Positions 35,996 to 44,298 of a stretch of 64,000 nucleotides of DNA are shown here, piece by piece. The translations under genes were made by a program, and so were the position numbers. This stretch comes from Devosia subaequoris. GTDB taxonomy: Bacteria; Pseudomonadota; Alphaproteobacteria; Rhizobiales; Devosiaceae. Position 1 is the first letter of the stretch. Every line of letters starts with the position of its first letter. The stretch is from NCBI RefSeq assembly GCF_014197055.1, contig NZ_JACIEW010000007.1, positions 1 through 64,000 on the forward strand. Direction: 5' to 3'. The notes under the pieces were generated by a model. That model made no database searches and had not been told where the DNA came from. It saw nothing but the letters and a program-made list of their open reading frames with translations.

Positions 35996-37474
35996 TCACT
36001 CCGCCCAGTGAATGTCGCGCAACACCACGCCTTCCACGGGGGCGTTCTGCCACATGCCTTCGAGCTTGGCGTTCCATACCCCGGTCTGGGCCAGCTCAAA
36101 CAGATACCCGTTGACGGCGTCGCGGGCGATGATGGTCTGAATCTCCTGCGCCAGCGCCAGGCGTTCGGCCTCGTCCGTAGTGGCATTGAGCGTCTCGTTG
36201 AGGGCCTGAACTTCAGGGTTGTCATAGCCGAAGTAGTAGTCGGGGTTGGCGTAGATGCCAACATCGAACGGCTCGACATGGCTGATGATGGTCAGGTCGA
36301 AATCCTTGTTGCCAAACACATCTTCCAGCCACTGCGCCCATTCCATGTTGATCAGCTCGAGCTCAATCCCCACCTCGGCGAACTGGCTGGCAATGATCTG
36401 GCCCGACAGGCGTGCGTAAGCCACCGGCGGCAGTTTTAGGGTCGCGGAGAAGCCATCCGCATATCCCGCCTCGGCCAACAAGGCTTTCGCCTTGTCCTGA
36501 TCGTGCGGATAGGTGTCGGTCAGATCGAGATAATAGGGGTGGTGCGGCGCAAAATGGGTGCCAATCGGCACGCCATAGCCATAGGTTGCGCCTTCGATGA
36601 TCTCCTGCCGGTCCAGCGCATGCGCCATGGCCTGGCGCACCTTGAGATCGGTGAAAGGCTCTTTCCTGTTATTGGTGGAGAGAATGGTCTCGCCTTCGGT
36701 CGACCCCACCAACACCTTGAACTGCGGATTGTTTTCGAACACCGCCAGCGCCTCGGCGGCAAAATTGTTGGTGCCGTCCACATCGCCGGCCAGCAGCGCA
36801 TTGGTTAGCGTCGCCGTGTCCGAGATGAACACAAAGCTCGCGCGGGTCAGCGCCGGGCTCTCGCCCCAATAGGGGCCATATTGCTCCAGCACCACGCGGC
36901 TGCCGCGATCCCATTGGATAAAAGCGAAGGGCCCGGTGCCAATGGGTTCCGCGCCATTGTTTTCCGCGCTCTCCGGCGCCACGATTACCGCGTCGCCCCG
37001 GCCCAGATTGAACAAGAACATCCCATCCGGCCGCGACAGGGTAAACTCTACAGTCATCGGGTCGACTACGCTTACTGCCGAAATTGGTTCGTAAAGCGCC
37101 TTTTGCGCATTGACGCTGTCTTCGGCCAGCAGCCGGTCAAAGGTGAATTTGACGTCCTCGGCATCGAAAGCGGTGCCGTCATGGAAAGTTACACCCTCAT
37201 TGAGCGCGAACCGATAGGTCTGCCCGTCTTCCGAAATGGTCCAGCTTTCCGCCAGCCCCGGCTGCACCGCCCCGGTCTGGTCGATCCGCACCAGACCCTC
37301 GAACACATTCTGGTACACCACCACGTCGATGGCTTCGGCCGCCCCGGCGGTCGGGTCCAGGGCAGGGGGCTCCAGTGCTACACCAATGCGGATTTCTGTG
37401 GGCTGGGCCAAAGCCGGCCCGGCCATCAGCATCAGGCCTGCCACCGTCAGCGCCAGTGTCTTGCGTGCAGTCAT
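35996..37474 (-). CDS. Peptide ABC transporter substrate-binding protein (family 5)
   Basis: A 492-residue periplasmic binding protein of the DppA/OppA cluster. The signal peptide is TARKTLALTVAGLMLMAGPA, ending ALA before QPTEIR. Family blocks are LAESWTISEDGQTYRFALNE, VTFHDGTAFDAEDVKFTFDR and the ATYGYGVPIGTHFAPHHPYY region. The start is ATG 37474 with GGAGGAG 5 bp before it; longer frames to 37564 are not supported. First gene of the importer operon. The ligand is probably a peptide or a similar small molecule, not fixed by sequence. Confidence 0.93.
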   Translation of the reverse strand: MTARKTLALTVAGLMLMAGPALAQPTEIRIGVALEPPALDPTAGAAEAIDVVVYQNVFEGLVRIDQTGAVQPGLAESWTISEDGQTYRFALNEGVTFHDGTAFDAEDVKFTFDRLLAEDSVNAQKALYEPISAVSVVDPMTVEFTLSRPDGMFLFNLGRGDAVIVAPESAENNGAEPIGTGPFAFIQWDRGSRVVLEQYGPYWGESPALTRASFVFISDTATLTNALLAGDVDGTNNFAAEALAVFENNPQFKVLVGSTEGETILSTNNRKEPFTDLKVRQAMAHALDRQEIIEGATYGYGVPIGTHFAPHHPYYLDLTDTYPHDQDKAKALLAEAGYADGFSATLKLPPVAYARLSGQIIASQFAEVGIELELINMEWAQWLEDVFGNKDFDLTIISHVEPFDVGIYANPDYYFGYDNPEVQALNETLNATTDEAERLALAQEIQTIIARDAVNGYLFELAQTGVWNAKLEGMWQNAPVEGVVLRDIHWAE

Positions 37475-37544
37475 GGTGGTCTCCTCCATCGTGGCCAGAT
37501 GGTTCCTAGCTATAGAGGAAGCGCGCGCCCTTGCGTAGCGGGGG

Positions 37545-40298
37545 CTACTCGGCTTCCTCGGCATTTTCGATCAGCGGCCGCTCCTCGACCAGATCGGCGG
37601 GGACTTTAAGCGTGAACAGCATGCCCTCGGGCCCTGCTGGATCCACTGAAAGCGACACGGCATTAACTGCCAGCAGCGCCCGCGTCAGCGCCAGACCCAC
37701 GCTGGAGCGCACCGGCGTCAGCATTTGACCCTCGCGACTCACGCCATCGCGGAACACCACGAAACGCTCGGCCATGTCCACCGCGTTGATTGACGCGTCG
37801 CGCACATGAATGGCGATCGAGCCATCATCATGGCGCTGCGCCGAAATCACCACCGCGCCTCCCATCGGGGTCTGGTCGATGGCGCTGGCCAACAGGTTCA
37901 ACACTGCCTGCGCCAGCGAGGCCCGGTCGGCCGTAATACGCGGCAGCATCTCCGAGATCGCATTGCGCACGATCACCCGGGCGCCATTGGCCTGGTTGCG
38001 GATGCGCAGCACGCATTGCTCGAGCAGGTCCGTCAAGTCCAGGCTTGCGCGTTGGGGCAGATAGCGGCCATCGCGCAGCCGTGCGTAATCGTCCAGCTCA
38101 TCCACCAAGGCCGCTATTTCCTGGCCCGCCTGGGCAATGTCGTCGGCATAGCCCACGTAGCGCTCGTTATCGAGTTCGCCAAAGGCCTTGGAGCGGATGA
38201 TGTCGGAAAAGCCAATAATCGTATTGAGCGGACGCCGCACCCCGCGACTGATCCGATTCAGAAGCGCCGGGTCAATATCGCTGGCCGGCCTGATCCGTGC
38301 CGGGCTCGTCTCGCGCGGCTTGACCAGGCCAAAATAACCCGAAACGACACCGGCCTGACCCAGTGCAAACAGCAGGATTTCGGCTCTGCCATCGGCCGAG
38401 CGCAATGTCAGGCAGGGGCGGGCGGTTTCGGCAAAGCGCGCCGGGCGCTCCAGAAACGCCCTCAGCGCCACTGCATCGTCCTGCCCGACCACCGCCGATA
38501 GCGGCCGCCCGGTCATTGCCTTGCCTTCGCCCAGCATCGATGTTGCCGCCGCGCTGGCAGAGCTCACCATGCCGTTGCGATTGGCCTCGACAAAGCCATC
38601 GCCGCGAATGTCGGCAAAGGTCTGGGCAAATGCTTTCACTGCATCTTCATGGCCGGTGCGCACCTCGGTGGTGCTGGCCGAGAGCATAAGGGCAGGGCGG
38701 CCATGCCAGGAGATCGATTGCAATCGCGCGGTTACCGGCACCAGCGTGCCATCGCGCTGCACCAGATGGTTGACCGGCCCGGCGTCCTGACCTTCGCCAC
38801 CCAGCACCGGGAATACCGCGCCAAGCCCGGCCTGACGCAGACTATCCACCGAGTCGTAGCCCACCATTTCGGTAATGGCGCGATTGGCAAACAGAACCTG
38901 CTGGTCGCGGAAGACCAGGATGCCCAGCGGCAAACGGTTCAGTACCAGCGTTTCGCCGCCCAGATTGACCAGCGCACCAGACCCGCTTGCCCCCTGTACG
39001 GCGGGCAGCGCCGGATGCGCCGGTCCACTATTGGCCTGGCCGCGTTCGCCCACCCGATCATTGAGGATGCGCGACAGCTCGTCGAAATTATAGCGCGACA
39101 CCCGCTCCACCGTTTCGGGGTCGGGCTGGACATCGGCCTCCGATGCCGTCTCTGTCGGCTCGACGCCGGCCTCCATTGGCGTAAAGCCTTGGCCGGAAAC
39201 CTTGTAATATAGCTTCTCCGGCGCCTCGACAGGATCCGCGGGCGGCCCGGCGGGAGGGGGAGCAGCTTCAAACGCCGGCGCATCGTCTTCTTCGCCCAGG
39301 GGCGCATAAAGCGCCTCGTCATCGGCCAGCTTTTCCACCAGATCGCTCAGCCGGCGCGACACTCCTGGCAATGCGTCGGGCGCTTCGGGTTGGTCCTCGT
39401 CCTGAGAGATATCCTTGTCGGCGTTCGCGTCGTCATTATCTGCGTCCTGCAGCCTCTGTTCCTCGGAGACAGCCGCGATCGCCTCAAAAATGCTTGGCAT
39501 CGGACGCGGCCCTGTGCCGTCATCCGCGGCCGGAGCCTCATCCTGCGGATCAGACCAGCTTTCGGGATTGTCCGTTTCGGGGGCGGGGCGATGCGGTTCG
39601 GCTGGCTCATAGGCGATCTCGGCATCGCCGTCCTGCCAGCTTTGCAGCTCGTGGGCATAGGCCTCATCCCCGGCAATGGGGGCCATCCCGCCCTCCGCTT
39701 CCGGCGCAGCCTCATCCGCGTCGGGCTTGGCTTCTTGTTCAACCGTCTCAGCGGCGATGTCTTGCACCGTTGCCGGGTCAACGGCCGCGATGTCCGCTGG
39801 CAGCTGCTCTGTATCAGCCGGTACATCACCGGCGGGCTCTGCCTGCACCGGCTCGACGGCCACCGCTGCTATTTCGGCAGGCGCGACGCTTTCCCAGTCT
39901 GCCGCATCCGTCTCGGTGCTCGCCGCCTCAAGCACCTCCGGCGCGATCGGGTCGACCCCCACGATCAGCAGGACCGGCTCATTGTTATCCCAGCGCAGCG
40001 GTGTCGTGGCGCAGGTCGCCGAGGCCGGTTTCTCGCCGGCAAGGAACTGAATGCGGGCCAGACTCGTCCGGCCGATCGACCCCAGCCGGATAATGCGCGC
40101 AACCTGTCCCTTGATTGGCACGGCGGGCGCCGGACGCTTCAGCCCGTGTTTCTTTACCTTGGCCAGGAAGAGATCGGCTGCCTGGTTCGACCAGATCAGG
40201 CTGCGGCCATCCTGGGACCATAGCCACGCGGGACGTGAATCATCCTCATGCTGCTGCACGCGCCGCGCGTCTGGCAATGTGTTCCAGCGGTCATCCAT
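37545..40298 (-). CDS. PAS-domain histidine kinase homologue with Arg at the phospho-His site (PdhS/CbrA/DivL-like pseudokinase)
   Basis: A 917-residue soluble protein. Residues about 20-115 are a PAS-like N-terminal domain (RPAWLWSQDGRSLIWSN), typical of PdhS/CbrA-type kinases of this order. About 120-415 is a long acidic, Ala/Pro/Glu-rich disordered linker. Two PAS-like segments follow (about 450-560 and 570-660), then DHp (about 675-745) and ATPase-like (about 760-905) regions. The H-box reads NRISRGVRRPLNTIIGF, so the phospho-acceptor His is Arg685 (codon CGC at 38244-38246). The N-box reads LNLLASAIDQTP (Asn lost) and the G1 box DxGxG is absent. It is therefore probably a non-catalytic sensor that binds a response regulator, like DivL. 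I prefer ATG 40298 (AAAGG upstream); ATG 40340 lies inside an inverted repeat. Confidence 0.82.
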   Translation of the reverse strand: MDDRWNTLPDARRVQQHEDDSRPAWLWSQDGRSLIWSNQAADLFLAKVKKHGLKRPAPAVPIKGQVARIIRLGSIGRTSLARIQFLAGEKPASATCATTPLRWDNNEPVLLIVGVDPIAPEVLEAASTETDAADWESVAPAEIAAVAVEPVQAEPAGDVPADTEQLPADIAAVDPATVQDIAAETVEQEAKPDADEAAPEAEGGMAPIAGDEAYAHELQSWQDGDAEIAYEPAEPHRPAPETDNPESWSDPQDEAPAADDGTGPRPMPSIFEAIAAVSEEQRLQDADNDDANADKDISQDEDQPEAPDALPGVSRRLSDLVEKLADDEALYAPLGEEDDAPAFEAAPPPAGPPADPVEAPEKLYYKVSGQGFTPMEAGVEPTETASEADVQPDPETVERVSRYNFDELSRILNDRVGERGQANSGPAHPALPAVQGASGSGALVNLGGETLVLNRLPLGILVFRDQQVLFANRAITEMVGYDSVDSLRQAGLGAVFPVLGGEGQDAGPVNHLVQRDGTLVPVTARLQSISWHGRPALMLSASTTEVRTGHEDAVKAFAQTFADIRGDGFVEANRNGMVSSASAAATSMLGEGKAMTGRPLSAVVGQDDAVALRAFLERPARFAETARPCLTLRSADGRAEILLFALGQAGVVSGYFGLVKPRETSPARIRPASDIDPALLNRISRGVRRPLNTIIGFSDIIRSKAFGELDNERYVGYADDIAQAGQEIAALVDELDDYARLRDGRYLPQRASLDLTDLLEQCVLRIRNQANGARVIVRNAISEMLPRITADRASLAQAVLNLLASAIDQTPMGGAVVISAQRHDDGSIAIHVRDASINAVDMAERFVVFRDGVSREGQMLTPVRSSVGLALTRALLAVNAVSLSVDPAGPEGMLFTLKVPADLVEERPLIENAEEAE

Positions 40299-40330
40299 GG
40301 ACTGCCTTTGTCTGGTCACGACCCCGTGGA

Positions 40331-40351
40331 TTTGTGCCATTTCGGCACAAA
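40331..40351. promoter_or_regulatory. Perfect inverted repeat upstream of the pseudokinase gene
   Basis: TTTGTGCC, spacer ATTTC, GGCACAAA: perfect 8-bp arms, 33 bp before the chosen start codon. Size and symmetry fit a dimeric repressor or activator site; as RNA it would form a small hairpin in the leader. Confidence 0.45.
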
Positions 40352-40540
40352 CGTCGAAGGTTCCTTAAGTGTTCTTCAATATAGTGCAGCGACGGGCGAA
40401 TCCACCCCACCAACAGGCGGCATGGGTCCAATCACGGACCATGGTTAAGTGCGCTTTCCTAAGGATTGGTCACGCCGCCCTACAAAATTCGCCGTCAGAG
40501 GGGCATTTTAGGGGCACTGTCCACAGCGCAAAATCGGTGC

Positions 40541-40569
40541 TTGTCATCTCGGCCATCTCGACCTATGTT
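40541..40569 (+). promoter_or_regulatory. Candidate sigma-70 promoter of tRNA-His
   Basis: TTGTCA (40541-40546), a 17-bp spacer, TATGTT (40564-40569). It ends 49 bp before the tRNA and is the best match in the 278-bp region between the pseudokinase gene and the tRNA. Confidence 0.5.
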
Positions 40570-40618
40570 CCGCCCGCTTTCGGAGCCCAGTCACCGACTT
40601 CGGTTCCCAGCGGGTCCT

Positions 40619-40695
40619 GCCGCCTTAGCTCAGTTGGTTAGAGCGCTAGATTGTGGATCTAGAGGTCCCCCGTTCAATCCGGGGAGGCGGTACCA
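40619..40695 (+). tRNA. tRNA-His (anticodon GTG)
   Basis: A 77-nt cloverleaf with CCA encoded (40693-40695). The acceptor stem GCCGCCT pairs with AGGCGGT (one G-U at the top). The D arm holds AGCTCAGTTGGTTAGAGC, the anticodon stem-loop CTAGATTGTGGATCTAG carries GTG, and the T loop is GTTCAATCC. The base before the first pair is T, so the extra G-1 of ordinary tRNA-His is not encoded, and the discriminator base 73 is A, not C. This is the known exception found in a clade of alphaproteobacteria. The matching hisS is 4 kb downstream. Confidence 0.97.
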
Positions 40696-40709
40696 CCCAT
40701 TTTCTGAAC

Positions 40710-42575
40710 TCACTGCGCCAGTCTAAGCGATGATATGTTGCGCGCAATCTGCTCGAATGCATCGGACAGGTCCGAGGCATTTGCGGCGAGAAAGTAATTG
40801 TCCGCACTGCTGGCGCAGTAGCGCAACACATTGGCGGCATTGCTGCCCTCCACGATACCGAAGCCAACCGTGTAGACCGCAATGCCGGTCGAGGCATCGT
40901 TCATCGCATCGCAATAGGCGCGCGCCTGATCATATGGGGCGCCATTGTGGGCGTCGCGGTTAATTTTTTCATTGTTCCCACCACTGCCGCCTGCTGAGTT
41001 TCGCGCGATTACGCCGTCATAGTGTACGGTGTTGAATTCACCATCCGTCATGATGATCGCGGCCTTGAGCAGGCGTTCGCGATTGTAACTGGCCGGGCGG
41101 CTGGCCTCTGGCCACACATAGCCGTACTCAGGTGAGAGCATGTACCAGCTCCACAGGATGCCAAGGCTGCCCGAGGTCGAACCGCGTGCCACGAGGTCAT
41201 CCGACAGGTCGTGCAGCACGGACTTGTTTGAGGTCAGCGGGACAATCTGGTTGGTCGGGCAACCATTGCTGCCCGGATAGTTGCGTCCCACATAGCTTAC
41301 GCTGGGCGCAGCATCGGTAAAGGCTTCCGCGCCGCCGCGCTCGGTCACGCAATTGGTGATCCCGTGCAGCGTCGCAGAATTCGACGCATTGATGAACAGG
41401 TAGTAATCGCAACCGACCGAGGCACTTTGCTTGGTGCAATGGAGCTTACCAGTGTTGGCTCTATACGTACCCTGGCCGATCATCGAATAGCCTTCGAGCC
41501 GCAGGGTATTCCTCGTGACATTGGTCACCCGGAAAATGCGGTCGTTAATGCCGTTGAGCCAGGAGACCTGCCTGACGTAGGTATAATCCCCTTCCGAAAA
41601 GCCATGGTCGTTGGCGGTGACCACTGTTTCGCAACGGGCAACCAGGCATTCCACGACCTTTCCACCACCCCAATAATTATCGTACCAGCGGCTGTCGACC
41701 CAGTTGCCATTTTCGTCCTGGAGCTCGAAAGTGTCCCGCGACCTGTTGGCGACCTGGTAGGCCCGCTGGTTGATCTGGTTCATATGATTGACGTCCCAGA
41801 TATAGACCCAGTCACCGTTCCGGAAGCCGTGCCGGTTGGAAGTCACGCGGGCGCGATAGCTCTTCGTGACATCGTCGATGTTCTTGGTATTGCCCGTGGC
41901 CCAGGACATGTCGCTTATGTCGCTGGGACCGCGAATGGGGCCGCGCAGCGCCTCGGCATACCCCCCCACATTCACCGCCTGAGCATAGGGGATCAGCGCC
42001 ATCTTGGTATAGTTTGGCTCTTGCTCGTCCTGCACGATCGCATCGATCAAGTCATCCAGGGCATCCTGCAGGTCTTCCAGCCGCTGTCCGCTCATTGATC
42101 CGGTCACATCCAGTGCCACCGCGACTTCGACATCCACCGCGCCACGCACGGCTTCTGCAGTAAATGAGGCGCCGAGCTGTTCTACCCCGACAAGTCGCAC
42201 GAACCTGGTCGGCAGAGCAAAGTCCCCTCCCAGCGTCAGGCGCCCTGCCTCGGTGTCGATGTCGATCTGGTCAACCTGGGCTTCAGTCACATCGATATCG
42301 CCGATACGGTCCAGCACGATGGCCTGAGCCTTGACCAGCAGTTCCGCCTCCAGTTCACTCCTGGTCAGTCCGGTCCTGTAGATTTCCGGTTGCAGCGCCA
42401 GGGCTGCGGCGTCGAGCGCCACCTGGGCGCGTTGCCGGGTCTGCTCGAGCGAAACATAGTCCACCGTTGCGCCGCCCAGCGCGATCAGCACAATCGCCAT
42501 CAGCCCGAAAAGGACCGCGAATACGCCGCTCTCGTCCTTGGCAAACCGTCGCAACAATAGAACAAATCTGGACAT
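40710..42575 (-). CDS. TadG-like VWA-domain protein with duplicated FCCH-like insert
   Basis: A 621-residue protein with an N-terminal pilus-like segment: DESGVFAVLFGLMAIVLIAL, then TVDYVSLEQTRQRAQVALDA as in TadE/TadG. A VWA domain starts at about residue 148 with the MIDAS-like DVTGSMSG (156-163), and has KAAIIMTDGEFNT later (504-516). Between these, two similar repeats are inserted: residues 241-287 (VTSNRHGFRNGDWVYIWDV) and 314-361 (VVTANDHGFSEGDYTYVRQV). Their HGF-x2-GD pattern is like the FCCH-type motifs of phage tail proteins. It is likely anchored in the membrane and exposed to the periplasm, with a role in adhesion or Flp-type pili. No tad cluster is adjacent. Start ATG 42575 behind AGGTG. 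Confidence 0.82.
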   Translation of the reverse strand: MSRFVLLLRRFAKDESGVFAVLFGLMAIVLIALGGATVDYVSLEQTRQRAQVALDAAALALQPEIYRTGLTRSELEAELLVKAQAIVLDRIGDIDVTEAQVDQIDIDTEAGRLTLGGDFALPTRFVRLVGVEQLGASFTAEAVRGAVDVEVAVALDVTGSMSGQRLEDLQDALDDLIDAIVQDEQEPNYTKMALIPYAQAVNVGGYAEALRGPIRGPSDISDMSWATGNTKNIDDVTKSYRARVTSNRHGFRNGDWVYIWDVNHMNQINQRAYQVANRSRDTFELQDENGNWVDSRWYDNYWGGGKVVECLVARCETVVTANDHGFSEGDYTYVRQVSWLNGINDRIFRVTNVTRNTLRLEGYSMIGQGTYRANTGKLHCTKQSASVGCDYYLFINASNSATLHGITNCVTERGGAEAFTDAAPSVSYVGRNYPGSNGCPTNQIVPLTSNKSVLHDLSDDLVARGSTSGSLGILWSWYMLSPEYGYVWPEASRPASYNRERLLKAAIIMTDGEFNTVHYDGVIARNSAGGSGGNNEKINRDAHNGAPYDQARAYCDAMNDASTGIAVYTVGFGIVEGSNAANVLRYCASSADNYFLAANASDLSDAFEQIARNISSLRLAQ

Positions 42576-42620
42576 CAGGACACCTGGTTGCGCGATCGAC
42601 CGCACCTTCGCGCAAACACG

Positions 42621-43250
42621 TTAGGAAAGAACGACCACCTTGGTGTTGAGCTTAACGCGGCCATAAAGGTCGATGACGTCTTCGTTGGTCATGCGGATGC
42701 AGCCCGATGACACATTCTGGCCGATCGACCAAGGCTCATTGGTGCCGTGAATACGATAAAGCGTTGATCCCAGATAGAGCGCCCTGGCGCCCAGCGGATT
42801 ATTGATACCGCCCGGCATATGTGCCGGCAGACTTGGCTGGCGCTTGCGCATCTCGGCTGGCGGTGTCCAGCCCGGCCATTCCGCCTTGCGGCTGATCCGG
42901 TGCGTTCCGCGCCATTCAAACCCTGCGCGGGCCACTCCGATGCCATAGCGCAGCGCCCGGCCATCGCCGAGCACGAAATAAAGAAAGTGCTGCCGCGTAT
43001 CGACCACGATGGTGCCACTGCGCTCATTGGTGGCGTAGGGCACCACTTGGCGCAGATAGACCGGCGGCACATGCATGTTGGCCTGCAGCGCCAGTGCGTG
43101 GCGCGGCCGGCTTTCGGTGATGGTCACGCCGGGCGGCGGGGCGAAGCGCCAGCCGGGGCTAAACGTTTCCGCCTGGCTGGGCAGCGTCGTGCTCACCAGT
43201 GCAAATGTGGCGAGCGCAATGGCTGGCCCGGTCAGATGTCGGATAGTCAT
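42621..43250 (-). CDS. L,D-transpeptidase (YkuD domain)
   Basis: A 209-residue secreted enzyme with a signal peptide (IALATFALVSTTLPSQAE) and a C-terminal YkuD domain. The active-site signature has His168 in YRIHGTNEP and Cys184 in NVSSGCIRMTNED. Such enzymes make 3-3 peptidoglycan cross-links or attach proteins to peptidoglycan in the periplasm. I chose ATG 43250 (MTIRHLTG), with GGGGA at an 8-bp spacing; ATG 43259 three codons upstream is possible. An in-frame region up to 43466 is not part of the protein family. Confidence 0.9.
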   Translation of the reverse strand: MTIRHLTGPAIALATFALVSTTLPSQAETFSPGWRFAPPPGVTITESRPRHALALQANMHVPPVYLRQVVPYATNERSGTIVVDTRQHFLYFVLGDGRALRYGIGVARAGFEWRGTHRISRKAEWPGWTPPAEMRKRQPSLPAHMPGGINNPLGARALYLGSTLYRIHGTNEPWSIGQNVSSGCIRMTNEDVIDLYGRVKLNTKVVVLS

Positions 43251-43371
43251 GGCCTGCATCCCCAAAATAGGTTTGGCCGCATTTTCCCGCACAAGCGCAA
43301 AGGAGTCCTCAAGCCGCGTGGTTAACCACGCGTGGGCGAGGGCCGTTAACAAACCCTTGCCGCGCTGCCGC

Positions 43372-43417
43372 AAAGCACCTGAAACTAGAGAAAGAAAGCA
43401 CCTGAAACTAGAGAAAG
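43372..43417. repeat. Perfect 23-bp tandem duplication over the end of a response regulator gene
   Basis: The 23-bp unit starting AAAGCACCTGAAACTAGAG occurs at 43372-43394 and again, without change, at 43395-43417. The second copy contains the stop codon (43408-43410) and the last codons of the response regulator gene. The first copy is an untranslated duplicate of that gene end. Perfect identity suggests a recent slippage or duplication event. Confidence 0.9.
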
Positions 43418-43827
43418 ACCGAGTCGTCCAGCCCTTCAGCCGGCGGCAGAACCCGTTGCACGGCAAGGCCCAATTGCTCGGTGGTAAAGGGCTTGGGCAG
43501 CACTTCGTTGACCCCGAGCGCGCGCGCCCGATCGATATTTTCCCGGGACGGGTAAGCCGTCATCAGGATCACCGGTGTGTTCTGCGGCGCGCCGAACCGG
43601 GCATCGCGCAACACCTGCATCACCCCGGCGCCGTTGATGTCGGGCATGTACCAGTCCATCAGCATGAAGTTGAACGGCGTACGCATCAGCTTGAGTATGG
43701 CCTCGCCCCCGTTCTCAGCCTCCTCCACGTCCCCGACGCCCAGCTTGTTCAGACCCACCGTACAAATCGCGCGCGCATAGGTGTTGTCGTCCACCACCAG
43801 CGCCCGCAATCGTCCAGGTATAATCAT
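43408..43827 (-). CDS. Single-domain response regulator (CheY/CpdR-like)
   Basis: A 139-residue receiver with no output domain. Acidic residues are in ALVVDDNTYAR (Asp13, Asp14), the phospho-acceptor is Asp58 in LMDWYMPDINGAG, the conserved Thr90 is in LMTAYPS and Lys112 in VLPKPFTTEQL, so it looks phosphorylatable. Its partner kinase is not evident. The nearby degenerate kinase cannot phosphorylate it by the usual route. Start ATG 43827 with GGAGGGG upstream. A 23-bp tandem duplication spans its stop codon. Confidence 0.9.
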   Translation of the reverse strand: MIIPGRLRALVVDDNTYARAICTVGLNKLGVGDVEEAENGGEAILKLMRTPFNFMLMDWYMPDINGAGVMQVLRDARFGAPQNTPVILMTAYPSRENIDRARALGVNEVLPKPFTTEQLGLAVQRVLPPAEGLDDSVFL

Positions 43828-43848
43828 GCCGCCCCTCCAACGCCGCAC

Positions 43849-44298
43849 GCTCTGCGCCCGAACGGGCGTATGAAAAAATGTGCGGGGCTGCTGTCAATGC
43901 CGGCTGGATAGCAGGCAGCGCGCCCCAGTCAATCCGTTCCACTACCAGGTGCGAACACGCTTTTTGTGGCTTCCATGCAACACCTGCCGCAGAGTGCGAC
44001 AGACTGCCACATCTCCGCTTGCAGCTCACGGATTCGTGAGTTACCCAAGTGCCGTCTGCAAAGCCAACCGAGGGAGGCGTTTCATGTTCAAAACTGTCAC
44101 CCGCCACTCGGGGCCAACTTACCTTCATCACGGTCGCGCCTGGGCGTGACCCTGACGGTACCCTCGGCCGCCTCGCGGCGCGCGGACGCCCCCAACTCTC
44201 CATCCTGAATTGCTGAAGCGGGTCGCTCGACGTCCCGATTCCGCTGTTCTTCCGTCTACTCACATCAGAGGCCGGCAGGGTGACCTGTCGGAACAGCA
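43849..44298. other. Intergenic region with little coding evidence
   Basis: About 450 bp between the response regulator and the next plus-strand gene. It holds a palindrome CTCACG-GATT-CGTGAG (44025-44040) whose centre contains the GATTC sequence matched by CcrM-type methylases, and one very short frame with a strong ribosome-binding site (44084-44149, listed separately). A long minus-strand frame across the region looks spurious. I see no RNA gene. Confidence 0.5.
44084..44149 (+). CDS. Possible 21-residue leader or micro-peptide
   Basis: MFKTVTRHSGPTYLHHGRAW then Ala, 21 residues, preceded by GAGGGAGG at a 6-bp spacing, one of the best ribosome-binding sites in the window. There is no family and the peptide is too short to judge. 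It may be a true micro-protein, the start of a decayed gene, or chance. The first five residues resemble the start of DUF1127 proteins, but the rest does not. Confidence 0.3.
   Translation: MFKTVTRHSGPTYLHHGRAWA

Noticed and set aside
40710-42575. Prophage remnant suggested by tail-like repeats next to a tRNA gene
   Set aside because: No integrase, attachment-site duplication or other phage gene is present, and the repeats lie inside a TadG/VWA protein frame.
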